From Clavibacter capsici (GTDB taxonomy: Bacteria > Actinomycetota > Actinomycetes > Actinomycetales > Microbacteriaceae), in NCBI RefSeq assembly GCF_001280205.1, contig NZ_CP012573.1, positions 992,001 to 1,056,000 of the forward strand: a stretch of DNA of 64,000 nucleotides. Reading direction: 5' to 3'. Shown in pieces: positions 19,954-28,300 of the stretch; the first letter of the stretch is position 1, and each line of letters starts with the position of its first letter. The notes beneath the pieces were generated by a model that saw only the letters and a list, made by a program, of their open reading frames with translations, had not been told where the DNA came from and did not search any database. The position numbers and the translations under genes were made by a program.

Positions 19954-21540
19954 GTGGCGTCCCTCGTCCTCGCCCTCCCGCCCCGCGTCGAGGACGCGCT
20001 CCTCCGCGACGTCGTCGACGCGGGCCACGTCGTCCTCGCGCGCGTCACGGGGGCGGCCGAGGTGCTCGCCGCCGTCCGGGCCGCGGAGGCGGATCCCCTG
20101 CACCTCGTCATCGCGGCGTCGCCCTCGACCCTCGACCGGGAGGTGCTCGCCGAGCTCGATGCCCGGGGCGCCCGGGCCGTGGCCGTGGCCTCCAGCGAAG
20201 CGGATCGCCGGAACGCGCAGGCGCTGGGCCACCACGAGGTCGTGGACGAGGGTGCCACCTGGCAGGAGATCGAGGACCTGCTGCTCACGGTGCGCCCGCT
20301 GGGGTCGATCGACGGGACGGCATCGGGGGTCCGCCGCGCGGACGCGGTCGCGGGCCACCTGGAGGCGGGTCACGCGGGGTCGGGCAGCTCGGTGGATCCT
20401 TTCGACCGGCGCCGTCTGCCCGACGCGCCGTCGCGTGCGCGCAGGTCGACGCGCGGCGCCGACGCCCACGCCGAACCCGAGGTCGCCGAGGGGCGTCCAT
20501 CGCGCACCCGACCCGCGGCGGTCGGACGCGGTCCCCGGCCGCTGCGCGCGCGTCTCGGGCTCGTCCGACGACCGCGCGTGCCCGCTCCCGTGGTCCGCGA
20601 CCCGGGCGAGGACGAGGCAGGTCGGGACCGGCCGACGGGACGCGTCATCGCGGTGTGGGGACCCCAGGGCGCGCCCGGCCGCACGGCGACCGCGCTGGCC
20701 GTCGCCGGGGAGGTGGCAGCCGCGGGGCGGTCTGTCGTGCTCGTCGACGCCGACGTCCACGGCGGCACCGTGGCGGCATCCCTCGGGCTGCTCGACGAGG
20801 CTCCCGGCTTCGCCGCGGCCTGCCGGCTGGCGGCGGCCGACAGCCTCACCGTGGAGGAGCTCGATCGGATCGCCCAGCACCATCCGTCGACGCGCGCCCC
20901 CGGCTTCTCCGTGCTCACGGGCATCTCGCGCCCGGACAGGTGGCCGGAGCTCGCGGAGGGGCGGGTCGCGGCCGTGCTGCAGGCGTGTCGCACGTGGCGC
21001 GACTACACCGTCGTCGACGCGTCCTTCAACCTCGAGGACGACGAGGAGATCTCGAGCGACATGTTCGCGCCCCGCCGCAACGCGGCCACCCATGCGGTCC
21101 TGCGCGGCGCGGACCACGTCGTCGCCGTCGTCTCCGCGGACACGGTGGGCCTGTCGCGCTTCTTCCGCGCCTACGTGCAGCTGCTGGAGATCGTGGATCC
21201 GTCGCGGGTCTCGGTGCTCGTGAACCGCGTCCGACCGAGCGCCGGCGGATGGGACGCGGCGGCCCAGGTCCGTCGCACCCTCTTCCGCTTCGGCAGCGTC
21301 GAGGCGGACGCCTACGTGCCGGAGGACCGCGAGGCGCTGGACGCCGCCGTGCTCGCCGGGGCGACGCTGCGCGAGGTGGCCCCACGGTCGCCCGCGCTCC
21401 TGGAGTGGTCGCGGTTCACCCGGACCGCGCTCCTCCCCCCGGAGGACGCGTCGCGGCGCATGAGGCGCGCCGGTCGGTCGGCCCGGTCCCGCGGCCGCGC
21501 TCCCGCAGATGCGGGGGAGGGGCGCACGCGGCCCGCATAG
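19954..21540 (+). CDS. ParA/MinD-superfamily ATPase, CpaE-like
   Basis: A 528-residue protein. Residues 1-110 form a receiver-like alpha/beta domain without clear phospho-acceptor logic (VLALPPRVEDALL to AVAVASSEADRR). A low-complexity Arg/Ala linker follows, and from about residue 229 a MinD-type nucleotide-binding domain: VIAVWGPQGAPGRTATALAVAGE, then VLVDADVHGGT, and later SVLVNRVRPSAGG. The P-loop has Arg in place of the usual Lys (GAPGRT), although a signature Lys is also lacking at its start. The Asp-containing switch II motif is weakly kept (TVVDASFNLEDD). This architecture matches CpaE, which localises pilus secretion machines. Cotranscribed with the SAF gene. GTG start. Confidence 0.8.
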   Translation: MASLVLALPPRVEDALLRDVVDAGHVVLARVTGAAEVLAAVRAAEADPLHLVIAASPSTLDREVLAELDARGARAVAVASSEADRRNAQALGHHEVVDEGATWQEIEDLLLTVRPLGSIDGTASGVRRADAVAGHLEAGHAGSGSSVDPFDRRRLPDAPSRARRSTRGADAHAEPEVAEGRPSRTRPAAVGRGPRPLRARLGLVRRPRVPAPVVRDPGEDEAGRDRPTGRVIAVWGPQGAPGRTATALAVAGEVAAAGRSVVLVDADVHGGTVAASLGLLDEAPGFAAACRLAAADSLTVEELDRIAQHHPSTRAPGFSVLTGISRPDRWPELAEGRVAAVLQACRTWRDYTVVDASFNLEDDEEISSDMFAPRRNAATHAVLRGADHVVAVVSADTVGLSRFFRAYVQLLEIVDPSRVSVLVNRVRPSAGGWDAAAQVRRTLFRFGSVEADAYVPEDREALDAAVLAGATLREVAPRSPALLEWSRFTRTALLPPEDASRRMRRAGRSARSRGRAPADAGEGRTRPA

Positions 21541-21543
21541 GCT
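21538..21543 (+). promoter_or_regulatory. -10 box TAGGCT of pdtaS, overlapping a stop codon
   Basis: The TAG of this hexamer is the stop codon of the preceding ATPase gene. It ends 6 bases before the GTG at 21550, giving a leaderless pdtaS transcript independent of the upstream operon. Confidence 0.5.
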
Positions 21544-21549
21544 GTAGCC

Positions 21550-23052
21550 GTGTCCACGCTCAGCGATCTCGTGCATGCCCAGGGTCTGTCCTCCGACGCG
21601 GACGTCGAGTGGCTGCACCTCCTCGTCGGCGACTGGCAGCTCCTCGCCGATCTGGCGTTCGCGGACATCGTGCTGTGGGTCCCGACCGTGTCCGGCAGCT
21701 TCGTCGCGGTGGCGCATGCCCGCCCCTCGAGCTCGGCCACGCTGTTCTACCGGGACTTCGTCGGGCAGCCGATCAAGGCCGAGTGGCGCAAGCAGGTGAC
21801 CGACGCGCACGAGACCGCGCGGATCATCGACTCGTCGGCTCCGGACTGGTACGAGGAGACGCCCACCCGCGTGCGGGCCGTCCCCGTCCTCCGCCGTCTC
21901 GCCCAGGGCAGCCCCGAGGTCACCGACACCCCGATCGCGGTCATCACCCGGCACACCAACCTCAGCGAGACGCGGACCCCGAGCCGCCAGGAGCTCACGT
22001 TCAACGAGTGCGCCAACGACCTGTTCGCGATGATCGCCGACGGCGACTTCCCCGACCTCGGCTCGCCGACGGGTCCCCGGCGCGGCGCGCCGCGCGCATC
22101 CGACGGGCTGCTGCGGCTGGACGTCGACGGCATCACCACCTTCGCGAGCCCCAACGCGCTGAGCGCCTTCAACCGCATGGGGTTCTCGGACGAGCTCGAG
22201 GGGGAGTCGCTGGCCGACGCCACGTCGAGCCTGCTCACGGGGAAGCAGCTGACGGTCGACGAGTCGCTCCCGCTCATCGTGGCCGGGCGCGCCCCCTGGC
22301 GCACCGACATCGAGTCGCGGGGCGTCACCGTCTCGCTCCGGGCGATCCCGATCCGCAGCCACGGCGAGCGGGTGGGCGCCGTGGTCCTCTGCCGCGACGT
22401 GACCGAGCTCCGGCACCAGGAGCGGGAGCTGATCACCAAGGACGCGACCATCCGCGAGATCCACCACCGGGTCAAGAACAACCTGCAGACCGTCGCGAGC
22501 CTCCTGCGGATCCAGGCCCGCCGGTCGCACACGGAGGAGGCCCGCGAGGCCCTCGGGCACGCCCAGCGACGCGTGGGCGCCATCGCCGTGGTGCACGACA
22601 CCCTGAGCGAGGGCCTCAACCAGAACGTCGACTTCGACGCCGTGTTCGACCGGGTGCTGCTGCTCATCGCCGAGGTCGCGTCCGCGCACAACACGCGTGT
22701 CCACCCGAAGATCCTCGGCAGCTTCGGCGTGCTGCCGAGCGCCTACGCGACCCCGCTCGCCCTGGCGCTCACCGAGCTCGTGACCAACGCGGTCGAGCAC
22801 GGCCTGGCCGGGCGCTCGGGTGAGGTGGCCATCGAGGCCACCCGCACCGAGGAGACGCTCACCGTCCGCGTCCGCGACGACGGCGTCGGGCTGCCCGAGG
22901 GGAAGGTCGGCACGGGGCTCGGCACGCAGATCGTGCGCACGCTCATCCAGGGGGAGCTCGGCGGCACCATCGACTGGCACACGCTCATGGGCAGCGGCAC
23001 CGAGGTCACGATCGAGGTGCCCCTCAGGTGGCTGGCTCCCGTCACGTCCTGA
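21550..23052 (+). CDS. pdtaS: Sensor histidine kinase PdtaS-like
   Basis: A 500-residue soluble kinase. The N-terminal region (about 8-145) is the GAF-like histidine-kinase-N domain; a PAS domain follows (about 185-290). The HisKA_2 phospho-acceptor region contains IREIHHRVKNNLQTVASLLRI... with His305/His306, and the ATPase domain has ALTELVTNAVEHG, VRDDGVGLPEG and GLGTQIVRTLI. The order and lack of membrane segments match PdtaS, whose partner PdtaR is an ANTAR antiterminator that binds RNA. No pdtaR lies beside it in this window. WhiB is the next gene on the opposite strand. A strong hairpin follows the stop. Confidence 0.92.
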   Translation: MSTLSDLVHAQGLSSDADVEWLHLLVGDWQLLADLAFADIVLWVPTVSGSFVAVAHARPSSSATLFYRDFVGQPIKAEWRKQVTDAHETARIIDSSAPDWYEETPTRVRAVPVLRRLAQGSPEVTDTPIAVITRHTNLSETRTPSRQELTFNECANDLFAMIADGDFPDLGSPTGPRRGAPRASDGLLRLDVDGITTFASPNALSAFNRMGFSDELEGESLADATSSLLTGKQLTVDESLPLIVAGRAPWRTDIESRGVTVSLRAIPIRSHGERVGAVVLCRDVTELRHQERELITKDATIREIHHRVKNNLQTVASLLRIQARRSHTEEAREALGHAQRRVGAIAVVHDTLSEGLNQNVDFDAVFDRVLLLIAEVASAHNTRVHPKILGSFGVLPSAYATPLALALTELVTNAVEHGLAGRSGEVAIEATRTEETLTVRVRDDGVGLPEGKVGTGLGTQIVRTLIQGELGGTIDWHTLMGSGTEVTIEVPLRWLAPVTS

Positions 23053-23100
23053 GACGCGCCCGAGGGGCGTCCCGCGCGCGTGCCGACGGCCGCCGGGGAC

Positions 23101-23140
23101 GACGAGAGCCGGGCCGCCCTCGGGCTGCCCGGCTCTCGTC
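23101..23140. terminator. Bidirectional terminator, pdtaS / whiB
   Basis: 13-bp perfect stem, 23101-23113 with 23128-23140, and a 14-base loop, between the convergent stops of pdtaS and whiB. Confidence 0.75.
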
Positions 23141-23161
23141 GGTGGTGCGGTGGTGCGTGCG

Positions 23162-23410
23162 TCAGCTGGCGCGGCGGGCGCGCGCGGCGCGGCGCTTGAG
23201 CGCACGGCGCTCGTCCTCGCTGAGGCCACCCCAGACGCCCGAGTCCTGGCCGGTCTCGAGGGCGTACTGGAGGCACATCTCGGTGACGGAGCAGCGACCG
23301 CACACGGCCTTGGCCTTGTCGATCTGGTCGACGGCCGGGCCGGTGTTCCCCACGGGGAAGAACAGCTCGGGGTCCACAGTCAGGCAGGCTGCCTTGTCAC
23401 GCCAATCCAT
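23162..23410 (-). CDS. whiB1: WhiB family iron-sulfur regulator, WhiB1-like
   Basis: An 82-residue WhiB protein that holds a [4Fe-4S] cluster and acts with the primary sigma factor. The four cluster ligands are Cys9, Cys37, Cys40 and Cys46 (CGRC then TEMC). The WhiB turn GVWGG is followed by a basic C-terminal tail rich in Arg and Lys that contacts DNA. Start MDWRDKAACL at 23410 has GAGGAG upstream and matches WhiB1 length; longer in-frame starts add unconserved sequence. Small size and sequence most resemble WhiB1, an essential NO-responsive member. The upstream gap to 23656 is relatively AT-rich and probably carries its promoter. Confidence 0.95.
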   Translation of the reverse strand: MDWRDKAACLTVDPELFFPVGNTGPAVDQIDKAKAVCGRCSVTEMCLQYALETGQDSGVWGGLSEDERRALKRRAARARRAS

Positions 23411-23656
23411 AGGGGTGCTCCTCAGGTCGTTACTCGTTGCGCGGCTGATCAGCCGTGTGATGGGGGGATGGGGCGAGGCGTCCGGGATCGGCATCGGGAT
23501 GGGGCGTCGGCCCCTCCTCGTGAGATGCTCAGCTTCGGGAATTCATCCCTTGTAAGCTCGGTTCCGGATCTGCTCACCACCCTGTGAACGAACTCGACCT
23601 GGAATATCGTCGCATAGAGCCAACGATCAATCAATAGCTTTGTATGGGAACGTGCT

Positions 23657-24088
23657 GTGACCGGAACCGGTGATGCCCTCGATCCGCGCGACGCCGAGGC
23701 GGCCGCCCCGAGATCCGCCGCCGTGGTCCTCCTGGCGGTGCTCGTCGGACTGGAGGCGCTCGGCATGGCCGGGGTCACGGTCATCCTCGTGGTCGACCTG
23801 CTGACCTCGACGCCGTCCTCCCTCGCCAGCGCCGTGGCGCTCATCGCCCTGGCGGCCCTCGCCGCCGTGTTCCTCGCGGCGATCGTGCGCGGGGTCCTGA
23901 AGGGGAGGAGCTGGGTCCGCCCCGCGGCCGTGACCTGGCAGGTCCTGCAGATCGCCGTCGGTGTCGGCAGCCTGCAGGGCGCCGATGCACGTCAGGACCT
24001 GGGCTGGGGGCTCATCGTCCCGTCGCTGGTCGTGCTGGTCCTGCTCTTCACGCGATCCGTCCTGCACGCCACGCGCCGCCGGTACTGA
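23657..24088 (+). CDS. Small integral membrane protein, unknown function
   Basis: 143 residues with four hydrophobic segments (about 22-48, 58-80, 92-108 and 117-134) and short charged ends. No family motif recognised. The GTG at 23657 follows AT-rich sequence with TATGGG ending about 8 bases before it, so a leaderless or near-leaderless transcript is possible. It is convergent with bcp. Similar four-segment proteins are common and uncharacterised in Microbacteriaceae. Confidence 0.72.
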   Translation: MTGTGDALDPRDAEAAAPRSAAVVLLAVLVGLEALGMAGVTVILVVDLLTSTPSSLASAVALIALAALAAVFLAAIVRGVLKGRSWVRPAAVTWQVLQIAVGVGSLQGADARQDLGWGLIVPSLVVLVLLFTRSVLHATRRRY

Positions 24089-24115
24089 GCGCGCGGCGCG
24101 CGGCGCCCTCCGGCG

Positions 24116-24595
24116 TCAGGCGTCGACGCCCAGCTTCTTCCGCAGCGACGCGACGTGGCCCGTGGCCTTGACGTTGTAGAGCGGCAGGGCCACGTTCCCC
24201 TCGCCGTCGACGACGACCGTGGAGCGGATCACGCCGGTGACCTTCTTGCCGTAGAGGGACTTCTCGCCGTACGCGGCATAGGCGCGGTGCACCTCGAGGT
24301 CGGGGTCGGACAGCAGCGTGAAGCCGAGGCCCTGCTCCTCGCGGAAGCGGGCGAGGTCCTCCTGCGGGTCCTTGGAGACGCCGAGCACGCGGTAGCCGGC
24401 GCGCTGGAGGGAGTCCATGCTGTCGCGGAAGTCGCAGGCCTGCGTCGTGCAGCCGGGGGTGCCAGCTGCCGGGTAGAAGTACACGATGATGTCCTGGCCG
24501 AGGAGGTCCGACAGCGTGACGGGAGCGCCGTCCTGGTCGGGCAGGGTGAAGTCGGGGGCGGGCTGCCCCTTCTCGAGGCGGACGGTCTCGGACAT
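24116..24595 (-). CDS. bcp: Thioredoxin-dependent peroxiredoxin Bcp
   Basis: A 159-residue atypical 2-Cys peroxiredoxin that reduces hydrogen and alkyl peroxides with thioredoxin. The fold begins GQPAPDFTLPDQDG; the active site is YPAAGTPGCTTQACDF, with peroxidatic Cys49 and the resolving Cys54 five residues on, the BCP/PrxQ pattern. Arg near 122 in GVIRSTVVVD completes the pocket. ATG at 24595 (MSETVRL) was chosen; it has GAGAGG upstream and a -10-like TAGCAT on the minus strand at 24628-24633. Cytoplasmic. The tRNA-Lys gene diverges from it. Confidence 0.95.
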   Translation of the reverse strand: MSETVRLEKGQPAPDFTLPDQDGAPVTLSDLLGQDIIVYFYPAAGTPGCTTQACDFRDSMDSLQRAGYRVLGVSKDPQEDLARFREEQGLGFTLLSDPDLEVHRAYAAYGEKSLYGKKVTGVIRSTVVVDGEGNVALPLYNVKATGHVASLRKKLGVDA

Positions 24596-24676
24596 GGGGA
24601 GCCTCTCGTTCAGGGGGATCGGCCTCCATGCTACGGCTGCCCGCACGGGGCGGGATCGCGTGCTCCACGCCCTCGA

Positions 24677-24707
24677 TTGGCGCCGGCCCGCGACGTGGTG
24701 CTAGTGT
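24677..24707 (+). promoter_or_regulatory. Promoter of tRNA-Lys
   Basis: TTGGCG at 24677-24682 and TAGTGT at 24702-24707, 19 bases apart, about 40 bases before the mature tRNA. Confidence 0.4.
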
Positions 24708-24748
24708 CATCTCTCGGTCCGGTACCCCGCACGACAGGGTCCTCACCT

Positions 24749-24824
<76 letters not shown>

Positions 24825-24859
24825 CTTCCTCCATCGTCGCCGCGGATCGTCGATCCGCC

Positions 24860-24897
24860 GGCCTCGATGATCCTCTGGCCTCGATGATCCTCTGGCC
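24860..24897 (+). repeat. 17-bp tandem repeat, two copies plus four bases
   Basis: Copies at 24860-24876 and 24877-24893 are identical (unit begins GGCCTCGATG), with GGCC continuing to 24897. Confidence 0.9.
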
Positions 24898-25112
24898 GCT
24901 GGTCACGCTCTTGCCCGCCGGCGTGGGGCGGGCCGATCCCGCGGAGCACGGCCGACGATGTCGCCCGTGAGCTCGCGAAGGACCGCGTGCGTCCGGGATC
25001 AGCGACCTCGGCTGTCCCGGCGGCTCGGCGCGGGACGCGGACGCACCCCTCGCTGCCCGGGCGTCCGCTGAGGCGCGGTGCGCGCACCAGGCGGCGGCCC
25101 CCGATCGGGGCG

Positions 25113-25140
25113 ATGACATGCATTTCCTGATTCGTAGAAT
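25113..25140 (+). promoter_or_regulatory. Candidate promoter of GH81 gene
   Basis: ATGACA at 25113-25118 and TAGAAT at 25135-25140, 16 bases apart, in the only AT-richer patch of the gap. The leader would be about 155 bases long. Confidence 0.4.
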
Positions 25141-25301
25141 AAGACCGCATCGACGTGCGATCGGGCGGGGGAGCAGGGGGCGGTGTCCGGCGTCCCCGCG
25201 GATCCGCGCGCACGCGACGACCGCTGCGCTCCGTCACGACGACCCGCGGCACCCGTGCCGGCTCCGGCGTCGCCGCCCGTCCCACGTTCCGAGGGGGAAC
25301 C

Positions 25302-28300
25302 ATGACCAGACCCTCCTGGCGGCCGCGTCCGCTGCTCCGTGCGTCCGCCGCGGTGGTCGCCGCCGTCATGGCCGCGGTCACCCTCACCGTCACGAGCCCC
25401 GCGGCACCGGCCGCCGACGCGGCTGCGGCAGCCGTGGCGGGCGCCTCGACGCCCGTGCCGGTGGGCGGTGGCTCCTACGCCGCGGCGCCCCCGAAGTCCC
25501 TCGACCGTCCAGGGCACGACGTGAGCGCGGTCGTGGACAAGGAGCTGCACATCGATCCGTCGATGCGCGGCGAGCCGGTCCCCACGAACGCGTGGTGGAC
25601 GGACCTCCTCGTGAGCCGGTACTCGGGCAACCTCTGGGCCGACCCGTTCGTCGTGTCGAACACCGAGCGGGGCACCCGCATCGCGTACCCGACCGAGTGG
25701 AACGACCAGGGCACCAGCATGCTCGACGACTCGGCGATCCAGGTGCAGGGCAGCGTGCCGCCGCAGCCCGACCCGTCGGACATCGACATGGCGGGCTTCG
25801 AGGAGGCCGCGCTGCCCGCGGGCTGGACCTCGACCGGCGACGCCTTCGACGCCCCGTCCCAGGGGACGGCGGCGGGCCAGACCGCCGTCGAGGGGTACCT
25901 CGGGAAGGGGCTCGTCAACTCCTTCACCTCCGAGAAGGGCGACGGCGCCATGGGCACGCTCACCTCGCCCGAGTTCACCGTGGACCGCGACTTCATCAGC
26001 CTCCTGGTCGGCGGCGGAGCCCACCCGGGCCGCACCGAGGCGCGTCTCGTCATCGACGGCGCGACCGTCGCGTCGGCCACCGGCGAGCAGTCGGAGATCC
26101 TGCGCTGGGTCACCTGGGACGTCACGGCCCACGCGGGGGAGAGGGCGACCATCCAGATCGTCGACGACATGCCGGCCGGCTGGGCGCACGTGCTCGTCGA
26201 CCAGATCGTCCGCACCGACGCGCCGGATGGCATCGGCGACCGGTTCGGCACCTCGTTCCGGGCCACGCAGGCCGACGCGCTGCGCTGGGGGGACTGGAAC
26301 GTGAGCTGGCGGATGCCCCAGTCCGCGACGAGGCACATGGACGTCACCCTCGCGCGCGGCACGCCGTACGCCTGGTTCGAGTTCGAGGGCGTCGTGCCGA
26401 GGATCTCCGTGGGCGCCGGTGCGACGTTCGCCGCGGCGGACGGCACGCCGCTGCGGTTCCCCGCGACGGTCGACGCGTTCACCATCACCCAGGACGGCCG
26501 CAGCTTCGGCGTGCACGCGCCGCGCGGCAGCTCGTTCGACCTCGCGGGTGACACGATCGAGGCCACCCTCACCGCGGGCTACCTCGTGGTCAGCGCCCTC
26601 CCCGCGACCGGCGCCGACCTCGACGACATGTCGGCGCACGCGTTCGCGATCCCCCGCGACACCACCATGGAGTACGAGTACAGCGTCGAGCGCGCCGAGG
26701 TGGTCGAGACCTACGCGATCGAGACCGAGGCGCTGCAGGGCACCGACCTCGACACCGTCCAGGGCTTCCTGCCGCACACGTACGCCAGCACGACGACGGA
26801 CATCGACTTCGCGCCGGGGACCTACGCGACACCGCGCGGGCTCATGAGGACGGCGGTCGGGCACGGCGGCTGGGAGGTCACCTACCCGTTCACCGGGATC
26901 ACGCCCGTGGCGCCCGCGCCGCAGGAGACCGGGCGCGCCCACGACTACGACGTCTCCGTGATGCAGGACTTCGTCCGCAGCTACGCCGAGCGCACCGAGT
27001 ACGGCGGCGACACCTACTGGGGCGGCAAGGACGTCCTGCAGTTCGCCGAGTACATGACGATGGCGAAGCAGATCGGCGACACCGCGTCGTACGAGAAGCT
27101 CAAGGCCTCGCTGAAGACCGCGCTCAGCGACTGGTTCACCTACGCGCCCGGCGAGGGCGAGAGGTTCTTCGCCCGCTACGACACCTGGAAGGCGCTGGTC
27201 GGGTTCGGCGACTCCTACGGATCGCTCGAGTTCACCGACAACCACTTCCACTACGGCTACTTCACCCTCGCCGCCGGCCTCCTCGCCTTCGAGGACCCCG
27301 AGTGGGCGGCGGAGTACGGCGCCATGGCCACCCTCGTCGCCAAGCAGTACGCGAACGGGGACAGGGAGGACGAGGACTTCCCGTACCTGCGCACCTTCGA
27401 CGTGTTCGAGGGCCACTCCTACGCCGGCGGGTACAGCTCCAGCACCGGCAACAACCAGGAGTCGAGCTCCGAGGCGATCCAGTCGTGGGCCGGCCTCTTC
27501 CTGCTCGGGTCCGCGCTCGGCGACACCGAGATGCAGGCCACCGGCGCGATGGGCTACGTCACCGAGCGGGCCGCGGTCATGGCCTACTACCTCGACTACG
27601 ACGGCAACCCGGACGCCGCCCACGGCTCGGGCGTCGGCGTGTTCCCCGACGCGTACGCGCACAGCACCGCGGGCATCCTCGGCGACTCCGGACAGGCGTT
27701 CGCCACCTACTTCAGCGGCGACCCGGCCTGGATCCACGGCATCCAGTGGCTGCCGACCGGGCCCTGGCTGAACTACCTCGGCTGGGACCGCGGCTTCTCG
27801 AACAGCCTGCTCGACGACATGTTCGACGAGCGGCCCGCGATCCTCGGGCGAGGGGCGGAGGACGAGATCGAGGGCCTCCTCGGCCTCGCGGCCAAGCAGG
27901 CTGCGGGCACCGGCACCTGGTACGGCGGCGTCGTCACGAAGAGCCCGGTCGACTCGGTGAACACGCTCAAGGACGTCGTCCGCAAGGCGCACCTCGACAA
28001 CCCGGCGTACACGAGCGCGGAGGTCGCGGCGAATCCGCTCTTCGACGCCGCGACGGGTCGGCTCCTGTTCGCGGTCGGCGAGGACGGCCAGCTGTCCTTC
28101 CCCGACGAGCACTGGACGCCGGGGTCGCTCCCCGCCGGGTTCGCGCCCGCGACCCCGCCGGCGGATCGCCCGGACGCGGATCCGGACGAGTGGGCGCCGG
28201 GCTGGGCGCTCTTCGACTACCTCTCGACCGGCTACGCGGTGGACCCCGACGTGCAGCGGGCGTTGCACGCCTACGACGTGTCCGGCTACGAGAGCGGCGT

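Larger units (their letters stand above)
24825..25301. other. Gene-free stretch between tRNA-Lys and GH81 gene
   Basis: 477 bases without a supportable gene. It holds the 7-bp hairpin at 24842-24858, a 17-bp tandem repeat at 24860-24893, GC-rich sequence with only unconvincing open frames, and an AT-richer patch at 25113-25145 with the likely GH81 promoter. Confidence 0.7.
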
